From contig JAVTVX010000017.1 in NCBI GenBank assembly GCA_033439265.1, forward strand, positions 3,691,001 through 3,755,000: a stretch of 64,000 nt of DNA, written 5' to 3'. The translations under genes and the position numbers were made by a program. Below are positions 45,039 to 56,952 of this stretch, one piece after another; the stretch's first letter is position 1, and every line of letters starts with the position of its first letter. A model generated the notes under the pieces. It worked only from the letters and a program-made list of their open reading frames with translations. It did no database searches and had not been told where the DNA came from. The stretch is from Dillenia suffruticosa (taxonomy: Eukaryota > Streptophyta > Magnoliopsida > Dilleniales > Dilleniaceae).

Positions 45039-47572
45039 CTGAAATTCTATCACTCGTAATACTGATATCTTTATTTTCATGTGGAGTAGATAGAGAGTTT
45101 TCATCGTTGCGATTTGACTATTTCCAATTTCAAGCTAGTTTAAAATAAATTGAGTAAACAGAGTGAACATCCAAGAAATTCACTTGCTTATACAAACTTG
45201 GGTATTATATAGATCCTTCAAAACAAAATTTCGAATTGGCAACTATTTAGAAGGACAACTGAGGTTCAAAAGTATTACCCAGATTAAAAAAGATAAAATA
45301 TGAATTGTATTTTTTGAAAAATAAGAGTGACAAAATGTTAGGGGAAAAAAGTTGAGATAATTTTTGTGATTTTCTATTTAATATATTATATCTTTGTTAT
45401 TTTATTAGACAAATGGAGAAACTCTGGATTTGGTGTCCCAACCAATCACATGATAATCAATTTTTGTTAGACATAATATCTATTATATTATATTGTATTG
45501 TATTGTTTAATAAATATATTCGAGTAATCCTTTTGCCCAATAAAACATGATTTAATGGAAAAGTTCTTACATTTTTTCAAAAAGTATTGGGTTTGAATTT
45601 TTTGCCTATAATTTCAACATTTTATGTACATTTTTATATTTTAATATAATAATAATAATAATAATTTTATGATATTTGTGAAATATTTATTCATGAGTTT
45701 GAATTTTGAGAATAATTTTTGAACACAAATTTGAGCTTTAAAAAGGAGAGAGGGATGGCACTTAGCGCCTAGCTGGCTTAAACCTAACTTAAGAGTTGTG
45801 GGGAGCTCCCCTCTCCAATGTTCATCCCAAGGTTGTGAGTGATCCGGAAATTCACACGAAAAATGTTTCATTTTGATTAAGGAAATTCTTTTCTAATTAT
45901 TGATATCATAGGAATTCATTGAATTTATTCTTTTAATTAAGAATTTTTTTTATATGTTAAGCGATTTGGAAGGAACGATAGGGCATATCCCCATTATTGT
46001 CTCTCTACTCTTCTCCAACACCACTTTTCTCTCTCTTATCCGGTTGTTGGTGTTTGACAATTCTCTCTCTCTCTCACATTCTCTCCCTCCTCTTCCTTCC
46101 CCCTCTTCTCAGTCAATTTTCGCTTTTCTACGCCTTTTGCTTTCTTTCCTTCTTCTCTACTCCATCGATTTCCTCTCTTAGACTCTCCCACACACTCCTT
46201 TATATTCTCTTCTCTCTCTTCTTTCCACCTGTGTTGGTGGTCACCACTCTCTTTCTTCTTTCTTATCTCCGTGTCAATCCATTGTTTCCATCCCCTTTCA
46301 CTTTCTCGCTGTATTGATCTCCTCTCCCTTTCTTTCTTTCTCAATCATTCTTTCTCCATTGATCTTTGACCTCTCTTACTTCATCAATCTCTCATATTTG
46401 ATAGATTTTTTTATCAACTTTTAATTTGAAAAAGAGAGGGGGTGACTATCGTAGAGATGGAAAGCAAACAAAAGAGAGAGAAGGAAAAAATGTGAACTGT
46501 CACTAGAGATCGAGAGAGGACAAGACACACACATACATAATGAGAGAGAATAACGAGAGATAAAATAAAGAAAAAGACAGAAAATAAATTAAAAAAAAAT
46601 AGAAAGGCGAAATTATCCTTTCATATTTTATATATAGTGAAAAATTACTAACCAGACTTAGCGAATAGCGAAAATCCGCATACCAAAAAGAAAAATTGCT
46701 AATAGAAAGAAAGGTTTGAATCACATTGAGACTAAAAAAGGAAAACCTTAGCAGAATTTAATTTTGGTTTTCCACTAATAAACAAAATTGCGCTTATTTG
46801 TCTTTTGCAATGCGCCGGCCTGGAGGCTCCCATCCAGACTGTTTGTGAACACTATAATAAAAATAATAATTTATTACAAAATAAACAAAATTTATACAAT
46901 CCCCACTACTCCCACAATTTATATCCTATTAAAATTGTATATAATATAGAAGTTACAACGCAAACCAACATTTTTAGGGTAAAAAATTGGATTATAGGGG
47001 CGACCTAAGCCTCGGTCGCGACAGAGTGGCCTCCCCGGAGAACTCTAGAATATTAAAATTATTTATTCATGTCAAGATCAAAAGAAATTGTAACGATTAA
47101 TAGCAAAAGACAACAATGTACAGAGATGTTGTACATCACAATCAATATTAAAACTGCTCAATCTTACATTATTAAGTTGTAACACACTCTAAGACAAGTC
47201 AAGATTTGATTGGGGTACAGTTAGGCGGCCTCATATTTTTTTTTACATTTTTTAAAAGACAACAAAAGGAAAAGAAATAGTATTATAAAGAACCGCCAAA
47301 GCGGAAAAAGAGAGCACTAACGTAACATGCTTTGTCTTTGGTCCCCATACAGATCATTGCCTTTAGGTAAGGCATCAATCCACAAACATATATATTATAA
47401 ACTTTTAACATTAAGAAATTAAAAACATTATTGTATTGAATTTAATGTAAACCCTTATCAGAAAAAAAATAATTATAATAAGGCAATTAGAGTCACCGCC
47501 CACCTGCCACGACCCATCTAGAGCTCCCACCCATTTCTTTGACGATGACGACCTCCCCGATTGAGGTGAGGA

Positions 47573-47606
<34 letters not shown>

Positions 47607-48008
47607 GTGGTGTCCACAGGCACGTCACACGGGTGACGGTTCGGATAGCCGATTCTTCTGTTCTTTCTCAATCCTCTCTACCTTATCATCTTATCTACTT
47701 GTTTGGCAACTGAGATGGAAAAAAAGAAAGCTGGAGTAGGCCATGGCCTGTTCCTTTCACATTAGGGTCATCCTCTTTGTTTTCTCTTTTCTTCTCCAAT
47801 TTCCTATGCTTTCAAAAGGATATTCTAAACCCATTTAAAAAAAAAACACACAAAATTCCAAAAACTGTAAACTGAAACCTTAAATTTCAAAAGGAAATTG
47901 ATGTTCTAATTACTTTCTCTTGTTGTTATCAATCTCTTGGGTTGCACTTTCGCAAGCCAATTAGACAACCTCAGTAATTTTCTTCAGCCACCCTCTTCTT
48001 GTTCTTTC
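45039..48008. other. intergenic stretch with a long pyrimidine-rich tract
   Basis: No gene recognised. A strongly CT-rich tract runs from about 46010 to 46370 on the plus strand, and frames through it are compositional only. A CT microsatellite lies at about 47576-47603. Confidence 0.5.
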
Positions 48009-48479
48009 TCAATCTTCATCCGAGCTTTCAGGTTCGGGAAATTCATTCAAGTCGGGCTTCTCCATAGCCCGTTGACGCTTTTCGGGTTCGGAGGCGGCGT
48101 GGAGAGTTTGCATGGCATCAACTCTAGAACCAACCTCAACTGCTTTCTTCCGAATTGAAGCTGCGGATAGGTCTTCAAGAGGGACTTCTTCTTTGACTAA
48201 GAATTCAGGGAAGTTGAGTCTGGCCGATGACCCACGGAGACAATAAGCGGCGGCGTCGTAGGCACGTGCGGCGGCGATGGGAGTACAATAGGAGCCAAGC
48301 CAAATTCTCGAACGCTTGTTGGGTTCCCTAATCTCAGCCACCCACTTTCCCCACTTTCTCATCCTTATACCTCTGTAGTGTTCTCTCTTTTCTATATTTT
48401 GTTGTTGTTGTCCTCCTTGTCGTTTCTGTTGGATTTGCGTCCTCTTTCCTGTGCCTGAACAGCACTGATCCCCTTCCAT
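48009..48479 (-). CDS. DREB-type AP2/ERF factor with an EAR motif
   Basis: Intact, intronless 156-residue protein. The AP2 domain (about 34-92) has [27 protein letters not shown] and [15 protein letters not shown]47 and E52 sit at the domain positions 14 and 19 that mark DREB rather than ERF subfamily proteins. The C-terminus has DLNEFPE (143-149), an EAR repression motif (DLNxxP) that recruits TOPLESS-type co-repressors. Domain plus EAR tail is the architecture of small group-II (A-5) factors such as Arabidopsis ERF008-ERF011. It is therefore probably a nuclear repressor of DRE/GCC-box genes; targets are unknown. The leader contains a long CT repeat (48550-48595). Confidence 0.93.
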   Translation of the reverse strand: MEGDQCCSGTGKRTQIQQKRQGGQQQQNIEKREHYRGIRMRKWGKWVAEIREPNKRSRIWLGSYCTPIAAARAYDAAAYCLRGSSARLNFPEFLVKEEVPLEDLSAASIRKKAVEVGSRVDAMQTLHAASEPEKRQRAMEKPDLNEFPEPESSDED

Positions 48480-48549
48480 GATAATAAGAAAACTAACAAA
48501 ATGACTTAAGACCGAAAGGAGATACCCTTACCCTAACTGGAGAAACAAT

Positions 48550-48550
48550 C

Positions 48551-48595
<45 letters not shown>
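48550..48595. repeat. (CT)n microsatellite upstream of the ERF gene
   Basis: About 23 CT units some 70 bp upstream of the ERF start codon, probably in the 5' UTR or core promoter. On the gene's strand it reads (GA)n, a type of tract bound by plant BBR/BPC GAGA factors. Regulation by them is only a possibility. Confidence 0.85.
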
Positions 48596-48597
<2 letters not shown>

Positions 48598-51510
48598 TGG
48601 GCATCAGAGGATATGTCTTTGGTGGTGTTGTTTTATAGTTAAGTGGTTAAATAAGAATATATGTATCTTATAATACTGATATAGTATAATATTTATATGG
48701 GGGGGGGGTGGAGTGGGAAGTGTGTAGGCAGCACGCATTGTCCTTGGACTTGAGCCTAATTGGCAGCTATTGTGTCGACTGGTTGGGGCCGCCACGTTGA
48801 TTTTCCCTTAGAAGATATTTACAAAGTTGGCCGACATAATCCCCGCCCCCCTCGTCTCACCCAATTTTCCCTCTATTTTGCTGGCACTTTGATCTTTGTT
48901 TGTTTTTATAATTCCACGTAGCGGGTTCGCGGTCCCATGTGGTGTGGTCATTTGCCGACGTGGTCTAAGGGAAGACAGAGGGGTATAATTTGAATAAAAT
49001 TTAATAAAGAAATCTAAAATTTTCGTATAAAAAGATATGTTTAACCATTAAAGAGCATATCAATTTTTTAATAAAATACATTAACAAAATTATAATTTTA
49101 GTATTGCCACCTGGAAGATGCTCACCGTACTAGGCAACAACACGAGATCCCCTTGGTTGTACTTTCTTTAGAGGGGACTCGTTTGTCAAACAAGAGAAAC
49201 CCACTGTGGGTCTTGGATAAATTATGAATATATACATGTTTTATGCTGACGTGCGGGTGTAAGCACCCGTCGACGAGTGGGTAAGGAAAATTAGAAACTG
49301 AGGGAGAAAGAGGGAAAGCAAAAGGATGGGCGGTGCGGCTATTTGTTTATTCAGGTAAATCATGAATGAGAGAGAGAAAGAGAGAGAAGGTCGGTGGTAG
49401 GATAAATGTGTGTTAAGGGATGACCTTGCGTCCACGCAATTACCTCAGGAAGTGAGAAGGCCGGAACTAGGACCACAGACCACGGCTCAATGTTTTACTG
49501 CTTATTTGATTTGAACAGAATTCTTCCATACTTCTCCTGTCATGGATCCTAGTTTAGGTAATGTCATATCATGACCAAATTATTGTATAAAATGGCCCAT
49601 GAAATTGGAATAGTTGTTTTTACATTAGCTATGTTATATATCAATATTAAATTATTTTTTCTAGAATTATAATAATAACTTTTACCATATTCACGATAAT
49701 CAAAAGACATTGGTGGGGGTCGTATATTAGGTTTTCCGGGGATAGTTATGTGTGTGTATACATATTCCACCTTGGAAAAGAAGAAAGGACGAACCATCAA
49801 TTGGAACGGGGTTATGTTTGACTTTGATCGGTCGAATTGACATTTTTTAGGGGTTACAGTAAGAAGGCCTAGGTACTTATGGCATGGGAGCTCGAGGGCT
49901 TAATGAGCCCTTAATTTTTATTTAAATTAATAAATAAAAATATTATTTTTTATTTTTATTTAAAAATATTATTAATTGTTTTTTATTGCGAATGAATCTT
50001 ACCACAATAGTTGAATTATTTTTTGATGCCTTACGAATTCAAAACGTAAAATGTACGTGTCTGTCCACCCATCCCATACTAGAATGGCTCACCGTTTTTT
50101 GTTTGGAGACAAAATATCGATTCTCGTTGTTTGTCGCATTCTGGAATTCGTAAAATATGAAAATGAAGGTCAAGTGGTCATTTGAACCCTCCGCTGCTCT
50201 ATCACAAAAAGCGACGTACAGCCTCCAAAGTCAAATAATACCCACCATTATTGGGCTGGAAAAGCTCACAGCGTCCAAACTCTTTTGTTTTTTTGGTTGG
50301 AAGCCTCCAAACTCTGAAGGGGCCGCCTGATGAGAGAAGTCGCTCGTGAGTCGAGCTGCAACAGGGGTATTGTTTCTCTCTCTTAAGATGTGAAAGTCAA
50401 GCACAGTAACAAGCATATTCCAGCCATGCACAAGCTTAAAAAGATCTGGCATGATCTAGGTGATCAACTTCATCTAGTTCACGTGATCATGCCATAATTT
50501 TTATCTTCTGGCACACTTTTCTTCTTCCTGTTTGTCTTGGAACCATACTCCCAAAGTAGCCTGCAGTGTCCTTGGCCTCTAGGTTTATTACCAAACTTTG
50601 AATAAGATCTTTCCGATCATGAATAATTTCTTTCCCAGACCAGAGTATCTAACAATTCCAGACCGATTCAATGAAACCACAATCAGAAAAACACATTTTC
50701 AAATGCTTAGAAAGCCATGAAGATCTGATTGAGACATCAATGTCAGATTGCTAAACTATGACCCAGGTCTAAATTTGAATCCCCGGTTACAAGTCCCTGA
50801 CCTTCATGAGTATCCTCCCTTGAGCTGCAGGCTGCTATTAAGTAGATTTTTGAAAGAAAAAAAAAAATCAATCACGGCTAGAATTACACAAATAACTTCA
50901 AAGCAAGTTCAGTATATGAGGATGAGTATACCTTTCGTGGCCTTGCCTTTTGGCTAAAATCAAGTATGTGAGGATGAGTTCTAATTTTTGTAGCATGCTT
51001 CTTTTCTCTATATCCAAAGTAAGCATCAATTTAAGACATTAAAGAAGAATTGGCAACATATTATTTCATTATATAGTTAAATCTTTTACATAATTTCTCA
51101 TCATAAAATAAGATTTACATATTTTATGCATGGGTAAGCTACTTGACATTATTACAGGTAAAGTTTTGGATGAAAATTCCATAAAGGCAATGAAATCTTA
51201 TAAACATGGAATGAATGTGGACCGCCATTTTTGCACTGCTGATGGAATTTCCCTCGTAGGGTTCTGAAGATCTCTTAGAAGACGACTACGTCACCAGTAG
51301 ACAAGCTGGATGTCATCCATGTCTTTTACTAACTCAGCCACGAGCCAATTGTCCAGTACTTTTTTTAACCTTCTGAACACCCGTACAATTGAGGTGCCCA
51401 GCCAAAAGTCAATTCCCTTTTGCTCAACGCCTACAAAACTATTCAGAATTCACATCACCTCCAATTTCCATAACCAATGACCAAAATTGTGTGGAACCGA
51501 ATATGCTGGA
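48596..51510. other. intergenic stretch
   Basis: No gene recognised in about 2.9 kb. The right end likely includes the 3' UTR of the minus-strand NYN gene. A weak SINE-like stretch (AATTTGAATCCCC plus an A-run) occurs at about 50740-50868. Confidence 0.45.
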
Positions 51511-52969
51511 TCAATAGTATCTATCTTCCTCTCCATCACTGTCCAGTAACAAATGATCATCATCGATACCATCATAATCATCAAAATAGATTTCAACGCC
51601 CACATCTCCATGACTCTCTTGACCCAAATCCTGCGCCCATTCCTCATCTTCCCCTTCAGAGAAAGCAGACACACTAAACCCATTAAATCCTGACCTCAGT
51701 CCAGAAAGTTCTTCCACTAAAAGATCCAAATTCCTCTCACCCTCATCAGCCTCGCCATCAAAATGCGTAATCGTAAACAACCCGCTACCACTCCCATCGT
51801 CATATTCCCTTACCCTCCTAGGCACCAAATCCTTCTCCTTAACATCCCCTTTCTCCACACGACTCCAAGGCACCCACAAATCAGCGTGCCTACCCAATGC
51901 TCTATCCCAATCACCAACCACAACCGTCCCTAGGTGACTCTCTCTAGCCCTTCTCAACATGTCTGAAAAATCAGAATCATCCGAAACCAAAAACAACCAA
52001 TCAATACCTCTACTCATTGAATGCTGCATTTGCCTTTTCAATGCCCAATCTGCTGCCTGTGGCTTGTCCTCCACCATTTTCACGAAAACCCCTGCTCTTC
52101 TAAGCTCGCGAGCTAGTCCATACCCAACTTTTGGAGTAAGCAAAGTCCTCGCAGTTTCATTATACTTATGATTCCCTGTGGGTGAAATTATATTTTGTCA
52201 CGAAGAATATGATTTTTATCGTAAAACAATTTCCCATGACTTATAGAATGCAGATGATTATAAATTATTAAATTTGTCGAGGAATTCAACAGCACGATCC
52301 TAACAAATTACCTGCAATAAACCTCTCTTTAAAACGCTGTCGTTTTTTGCCCTTTAAAGACCTCATCCGATTCAGCTTTTTTTGGCGCTCGCGTTCGTGA
52401 AGTTGCCTGAAGTGCTTTTTTAGGTCAAGATTGGTTTTACATTTTCGACCACAAACCCCACAAATGTAGGGTTCCGAGGAGGTCGAGAGACCTTTCCGTT
52501 CTAGGAAGTCCAACTGGCGTCGTTCTCTTCGCTCCTCGACAACCCAGTGAGGGAGGTGAACGAACGCGTGGCGATTAGCGTAGGCGGAGATGTCGACAAC
52601 ATCGCCGAAGGCTTGCGCGACTTGTTTTAAAGCCATCGCCGCCTCATAAGGCGGTCCTCGAGGTGGCTTGTTGTCGAGGTCCCACAGGACTACGACTTTT
52701 TTAGGTTTTGCGGACCAGACTCCTTCTCTGTTCCTCACCATGTCGATTTCGGACACGGCGGAAGCTCCAGCGGAGGAGGAGGTTGCGTGATCGGAGGAGA
52801 TTGCTTGGATTTGGCATTGGCGGCGATTGAAGTGTGATGATTTAGAGAGTGACAGTTTGAGAGAGAGAGGAATTTTGGAAGGGAGAGTAGGAGAGTGAGA
52901 GAGATTGAGTTTGGGTTTGGTAATGAGAAGAGGTGATGCGAAGAGAGGGTTAGGTTTTAGAGTATTCAT
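51511..52969 (-). CDS. NYN-domain ribonuclease-like protein with a C2H2 zinc finger
   Basis: Exons 52969-52312 and 52175-51511 join in phase (GT-AG) to give 440 residues. The first ~80 residues are Ser/Leu/Lys/Pro-rich with few acids, like an organelle transit peptide. A PIN-like NYN fold begins KVVVLWDLDNKPP (about 91-103) and is completed in exon 2 by DWLFLVSDDSDFSDML and GTVVVGD; these Asp residues fit the family's acidic metal site. A C2H2 finger is inserted between the halves (about 170-191, spacing C-x2-C-x12-H-x4-H), followed by a Lys/Arg-rich helix. The C-terminus is acidic. Similar plant proteins are annotated as putative endonucleases with a C2H2 finger, so RNA cleavage or processing is likely but unproven. 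An in-frame upstream ATG at 53068 lies inside a retroposed tail, so I chose 52969. Confidence 0.87.
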
Positions 52970-53060
52970 CTTTCTGATCTTTACTTTAGTTTCGGTTCGC
53001 ACCTGAGATTTTTTGGGGATAGGGTTACGAGGAGGATGACAAGTTGAAAAGCGAATAAGA

Positions 53061-53095
53061 AATCTCACAAAAAAAAAAAAAAAAAAAAAAAAAAA
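53061..53095 (+). mobile_element. tail-only retroposon insertion (35 bp)
   Basis: AATCTCAC plus about 27 A lies between two copies of GCGAATAAGA (53051-53060 and 53096-53105); AAAA before each copy may extend the repeat to 14 bp. It sits about 90 bp upstream of the NYN start codon, probably in its leader or promoter. Confidence 0.7.
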
Positions 53096-53105
53096 GCGAA
53101 TAAGA

Positions 53106-53791
53106 GAAGTGGGTCAGGGTGCGAGCCTATACTACTGTGGGCCTAATTTGGGTGTGGCCCGTGATTTTGGAGGGTTTGGTGGGCTAAGAACTTGGAGAGC
53201 GGGATTCGGGCCATCCCAATCAAAGACCTTCCAAACAAGGTAAGCCCCTCCCCCCCTCTCTCTCTCTGTTGTTTTATTTTATTTTTTTTATTTAAAAGCC
53301 TTCATGGTTGAAGATCTACCGACCAAAAGGCTTAAATATTATCATTAAAGTTTGGTATTGCGAACAATTACCAAATAGTTTTTTTTTTTTAAAAAACATT
53401 TTTAGGGAGTGCAGACAAATAAAACTATTAAAAAATCCTAAATAGTTTTGGTAATAATTCAATATATTCTCTTTTATTTTTTATTCTCCTTCCCAACTGC
53501 TTGATTGTAGTAATCACATTATTTTAACTATAAAGAAAAAAGTGTTGGGTCGATTTAGTTGACGGGGATCTATTGTAATGCGATTACACATATGGAGGGA
53601 CATTGTCCAATACACAGTTGGAGGAGCACTGTCTGTCAATTATGGATTTTCCTCAACACCCCCAAAGTGTTGCTAATGTTTGAATTATGAACAAATGCGG
53701 AGCGAACCACTTTCCTAAAATGCTCCGAAAAGTACCATTGACCAGTTTCTTAAAAGAAAAGAAAACTAACCACAAATTACATGAAAGAAGT
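53106..53791. other. upstream region of the NYN gene
   Basis: No gene seen. Contains promoter sequence of the minus-strand NYN gene. AATTACATGAAAGAAGT at 53775-53791 is the left target-site duplication of the next SINE. Confidence 0.45.
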
Positions 53792-53901
53792 CCCGATATA
53801 ACGATTTAGTGGTCATAATTCTCTCTCTTAATCTGAAAATTTTAGGTCTCTCTTAATTTGATAATTTTAGGTTTGAATCTATATGTAACCAAAAAAAAAA
53901 A
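53792..53901 (+). mobile_element. short tRNA-derived SINE (family B), 110 bp
   Basis: Flanked by AATTACATGAAAGAAGT (53775-53791) and AATTACATAGAAAGAAGT (53902-53919). Box-A-like TTTAGTGGTCATAATT, box B GGTTTGAATCT (53870-53880), then ATATGTAACC plus an A-tail. About 25 bp between the boxes is duplicated (TTTTAGGT ends each unit). Confidence 0.8.
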
Positions 53902-53919
53902 AATTACATAGAAAGAAGT

Positions 53920-56900
53920 TTTGCATGTTGTATTAGATGATCCGTTGCTCGATTACTCAAATCTCCTTTTATAGTATGCCCAACTTACTCTACTCCTACC
54001 TTTATCCATTTTTTGTTTAAATTGATTTGAATTGCATTGCCCAGAATTAAAACTCTTCCCCACTTACTTAATTTAATTTAATCCCTTCAAATGCCCTTCT
54101 GTTGCCCAATTTGAATTTTACTAGACACAATTGACACCCGATCAGCAGATGCATCTGCAACCACTTCTTGCCTACAGCTGCTATCGTCACATGATAATGT
54201 AGACTCGGTTAAGTTCTCTATTTTTCAAGTTCTCGACAGAATTCTTAATAATCTTAATATTTTAATTGTATACTTAATGACAAATCAAGAGATATGTCTT
54301 TATTCTTTACTTATTTATATTTATGTCGTTTAAAAAATACATTGTATCTTAAAAATAAGAAAACCTTGCATTTTGTTTTCCCTTTCTATACTTTACGTCT
54401 TTGATTGGGAAGGTTAAAAGTCATTGATTTGTATGTCATGCAGCCATTGATAATTAGGGCAGAACTTTTTTTTTTTTTGGTGGGTTTAGGGTTACACAAT
54501 GAAATAACTAAAGTATTGTAATGAACAACTTAGGTTAAATTTTATCCTCTGGAACCAAAAATTGTGCGTCTCAAAATCATAATTCTTAGGGGAGAACAAA
54601 TTGCATTCAAGTTATGGCATCAAGTTTGTGGAGCCTATGGGGTAATTAATCTCAATTTCCATGTTTCCGAGATAATCTCTTTGGACCGAAGCCAAACTTT
54701 TGCAGCCAATGATGACCAGTGGGGTCTTTTGTTTGGGAATGAAGGGGACACTTAAAAATGAAGTTGCTCCTAGTTTCATGTTTCTGTCTCAGTTTACAAT
54801 TTTAGTTGCTTCTGCAACCTGAAATTTTTGCTTCCCCTCCCCCTCCACGGTGACTTTTCTCCATCTCTTTTTCACTTTCTCTTCTTTTGTTATAGGACAC
54901 TTATCTTCACTTATGTCCCACCTTGCCAAATGCAAATCACAATAGGCATGGGATAAGAAGAAGAAGAAAAAAAAGACATTGAATTCAAATCACAATCTTT
55001 ATTGCACAGCCGCAATATTCTTGTCTTTAAACAAGATTGTCATCGGTCTTACAAAATGCAAGTCAAAAATTAGAACTGTTAAGAGTGTTTAATCCCGTCA
55101 TTAACTTATAGTATACAGGGGGCTTGCCTCGCTAATCAACGAGTAGGTGAAGAGTTGAAATCAAGCATCATGTAGTTCTTATAACAAATAATCAATCCCT
55201 AATTATGATATATCTCTTTACTACATTTTTATTCATAATATAAAAAGTTTTCTAAGCATTTTGTTGAACTATTCAGGGATATAATTTGTGCTCATCCGTA
55301 ATTTGACAGTTATGATTATGATATATATCTCCAGACAATTTATATTTGTAATGCAAAAGTTTTTTATACATATATTGAATAAATTTACCCATAAGTTAAT
55401 AGTTGCTCATTGTACGTAATATACAATTTGTTGATTGTTTATATCCAATAATTTTTTTTTACTAAAATATAAGGCAATGCATCTGGTGTATCATGCATCT
55501 AAAACATAAAGTCAGCAGACGAATAGGAAATGCTTGCCAGATGATGAACTACCTTATTCAAAGTAACCTCCTTATATCCACTTGATGATGAATTTATCAT
55601 ATATACGTAATAGGTAAATGTTGAAATTTTCACTATCATCAAAAAGAAAGAAAATCAAATGAAAATCTTCTACAAGTTGGTGAAAAGTATGGATAGTTTT
55701 CCATCTTTTACATAGATTAATTCAATGTTGAATTTCTTTTCCCTATAGGCAATCTTGTTCCTTCAATGATATAGATGTCATTTCATTAGAATTGTCTCTT
55801 TGGGAGGTGGATAAGAAACCTTGATTTCTTTGCTGACTTTGATAGAGCATCCTCATTTTTTTGCTGCCCTTCTGTACCTTCTAGTCTGGTCAACTTTCAG
55901 ATTGTGGGACACATAGACTATCTCACCCCACGTTAATGTTGACTTGTATGCCACAATTTATTGTGGGACACATAAGACTACCTCACCCCACGTTCATATT
56001 GACTTGTATGCCACAATTCACATTTTTTAAAGAAATCGAAGTCATAAAATTATTGCAATTTCCCTGTTATTTAGAAACCTGAAATTTCTGTAAGCACAGT
56101 ATATTCTTACGGGTAAGCCAAATTCTTTTTCATGGTGAGAGGGGGGAGAACACTTCAAACTATTAAATCCTTCCATGGGACACAAAGTGGGTCGTTTATT
56201 CATTGGATATACGCATCCTATATTAGAGGTCATTCCTATTAAGCGGCAATATCATTACCTCAACATCTGCAAATCATTGTTTTGACTATTTCCTTTGAGT
56301 TTTACTTGTATTAAATGTCATTTTGGGTACGAAAAATAAACTCCACTCTAACTACCAACATAAACACGGCTAACAATAACCAAGTGGTTTATATGTTTCA
56401 CCTCTCCTTTTTATGGACTTTCTAAACAACCTGTGATTTGTTGTGGGGTATCTAGTCTTTCCTCCTCTCTGGCTTATCGTCTCCGTCTCCTTTAAAAGTC
56501 CTAAACTCATCATACTAAATTTTAAGGTTTTTTTTTTTTTTTTGGTTGCTTCTCTAGGATAGAACCCCCACGCCCTCTCTCATTGGAAAACGCAATGAAC
56601 GAACAAACGCGTATTTTAATGAGACAATTGGAGGGTGTCGGTTTATTAAATTAATTAAAAAAGACAATATAAAGAGGGTCTCTTAATGTCATTCCAAAAA
56701 AAAAAACATAAATAAAATTCCTCGATATATTTTCTTCACTTTTCTGCTTCTTCCACAAAGCCACTTTCCTGCCTTTCTTGAACCAGACAGAGTCCACGCC
56801 TGCTCTTTAAATTCTTCATCTCAAAAAACATCATGATCTTTCCGAAAACTGTGACTTCCTAAATAAAACCACCGTATTAAAAGCCAAAAAAAAAAAAAAG

Positions 56901-56952
56901 GGAAGAAGAAACATATACAGAGAAGGTTATTGAAGATTGAAGAACAAAGGAA
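53920..56952. other. intergenic stretch upstream of the SPRY gene
   Basis: No gene recognised. Contains a 59-bp tandem duplication (55901-56018). A possible truncated SINE lies at about 56529-56606 (minus): TCTATCC/AGCAACC plus an A-tail, with ATTTTAA on both sides. The last 200 bp include the likely 5' UTR of the SPRY gene. Confidence 0.5.
55901..56018. repeat. 59-bp tandem duplication
   Basis: Two adjacent units, each from ATTGTGGGACACATA to ACTTGTATGCCACAATT, begin at 55901 and 55960 and differ at only a few positions. Each unit begins and ends with inverted ATTGTGG/CCACAAT. Confidence 0.9.

Noticed and set aside
45954-46344. Overlapping Ser/Leu-rich and Lys/Glu/Arg-rich frames
   Set aside because: Produced by a long CT-rich tract; no domain, start context or splice signals.
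54460-54500. T-run plus GGTGGG as another tail-only insertion
   Set aside because: The flanks (AATTAGGGCAGAAC versus GTTTAGGGTTACAC) share only a short core, so no target-site duplication is supported.
54564-54755. 63-codon frame MRLKIIILRGEQ...
   Set aside because: Isolated, short, no recognisable domain and no supporting splice or promoter context.
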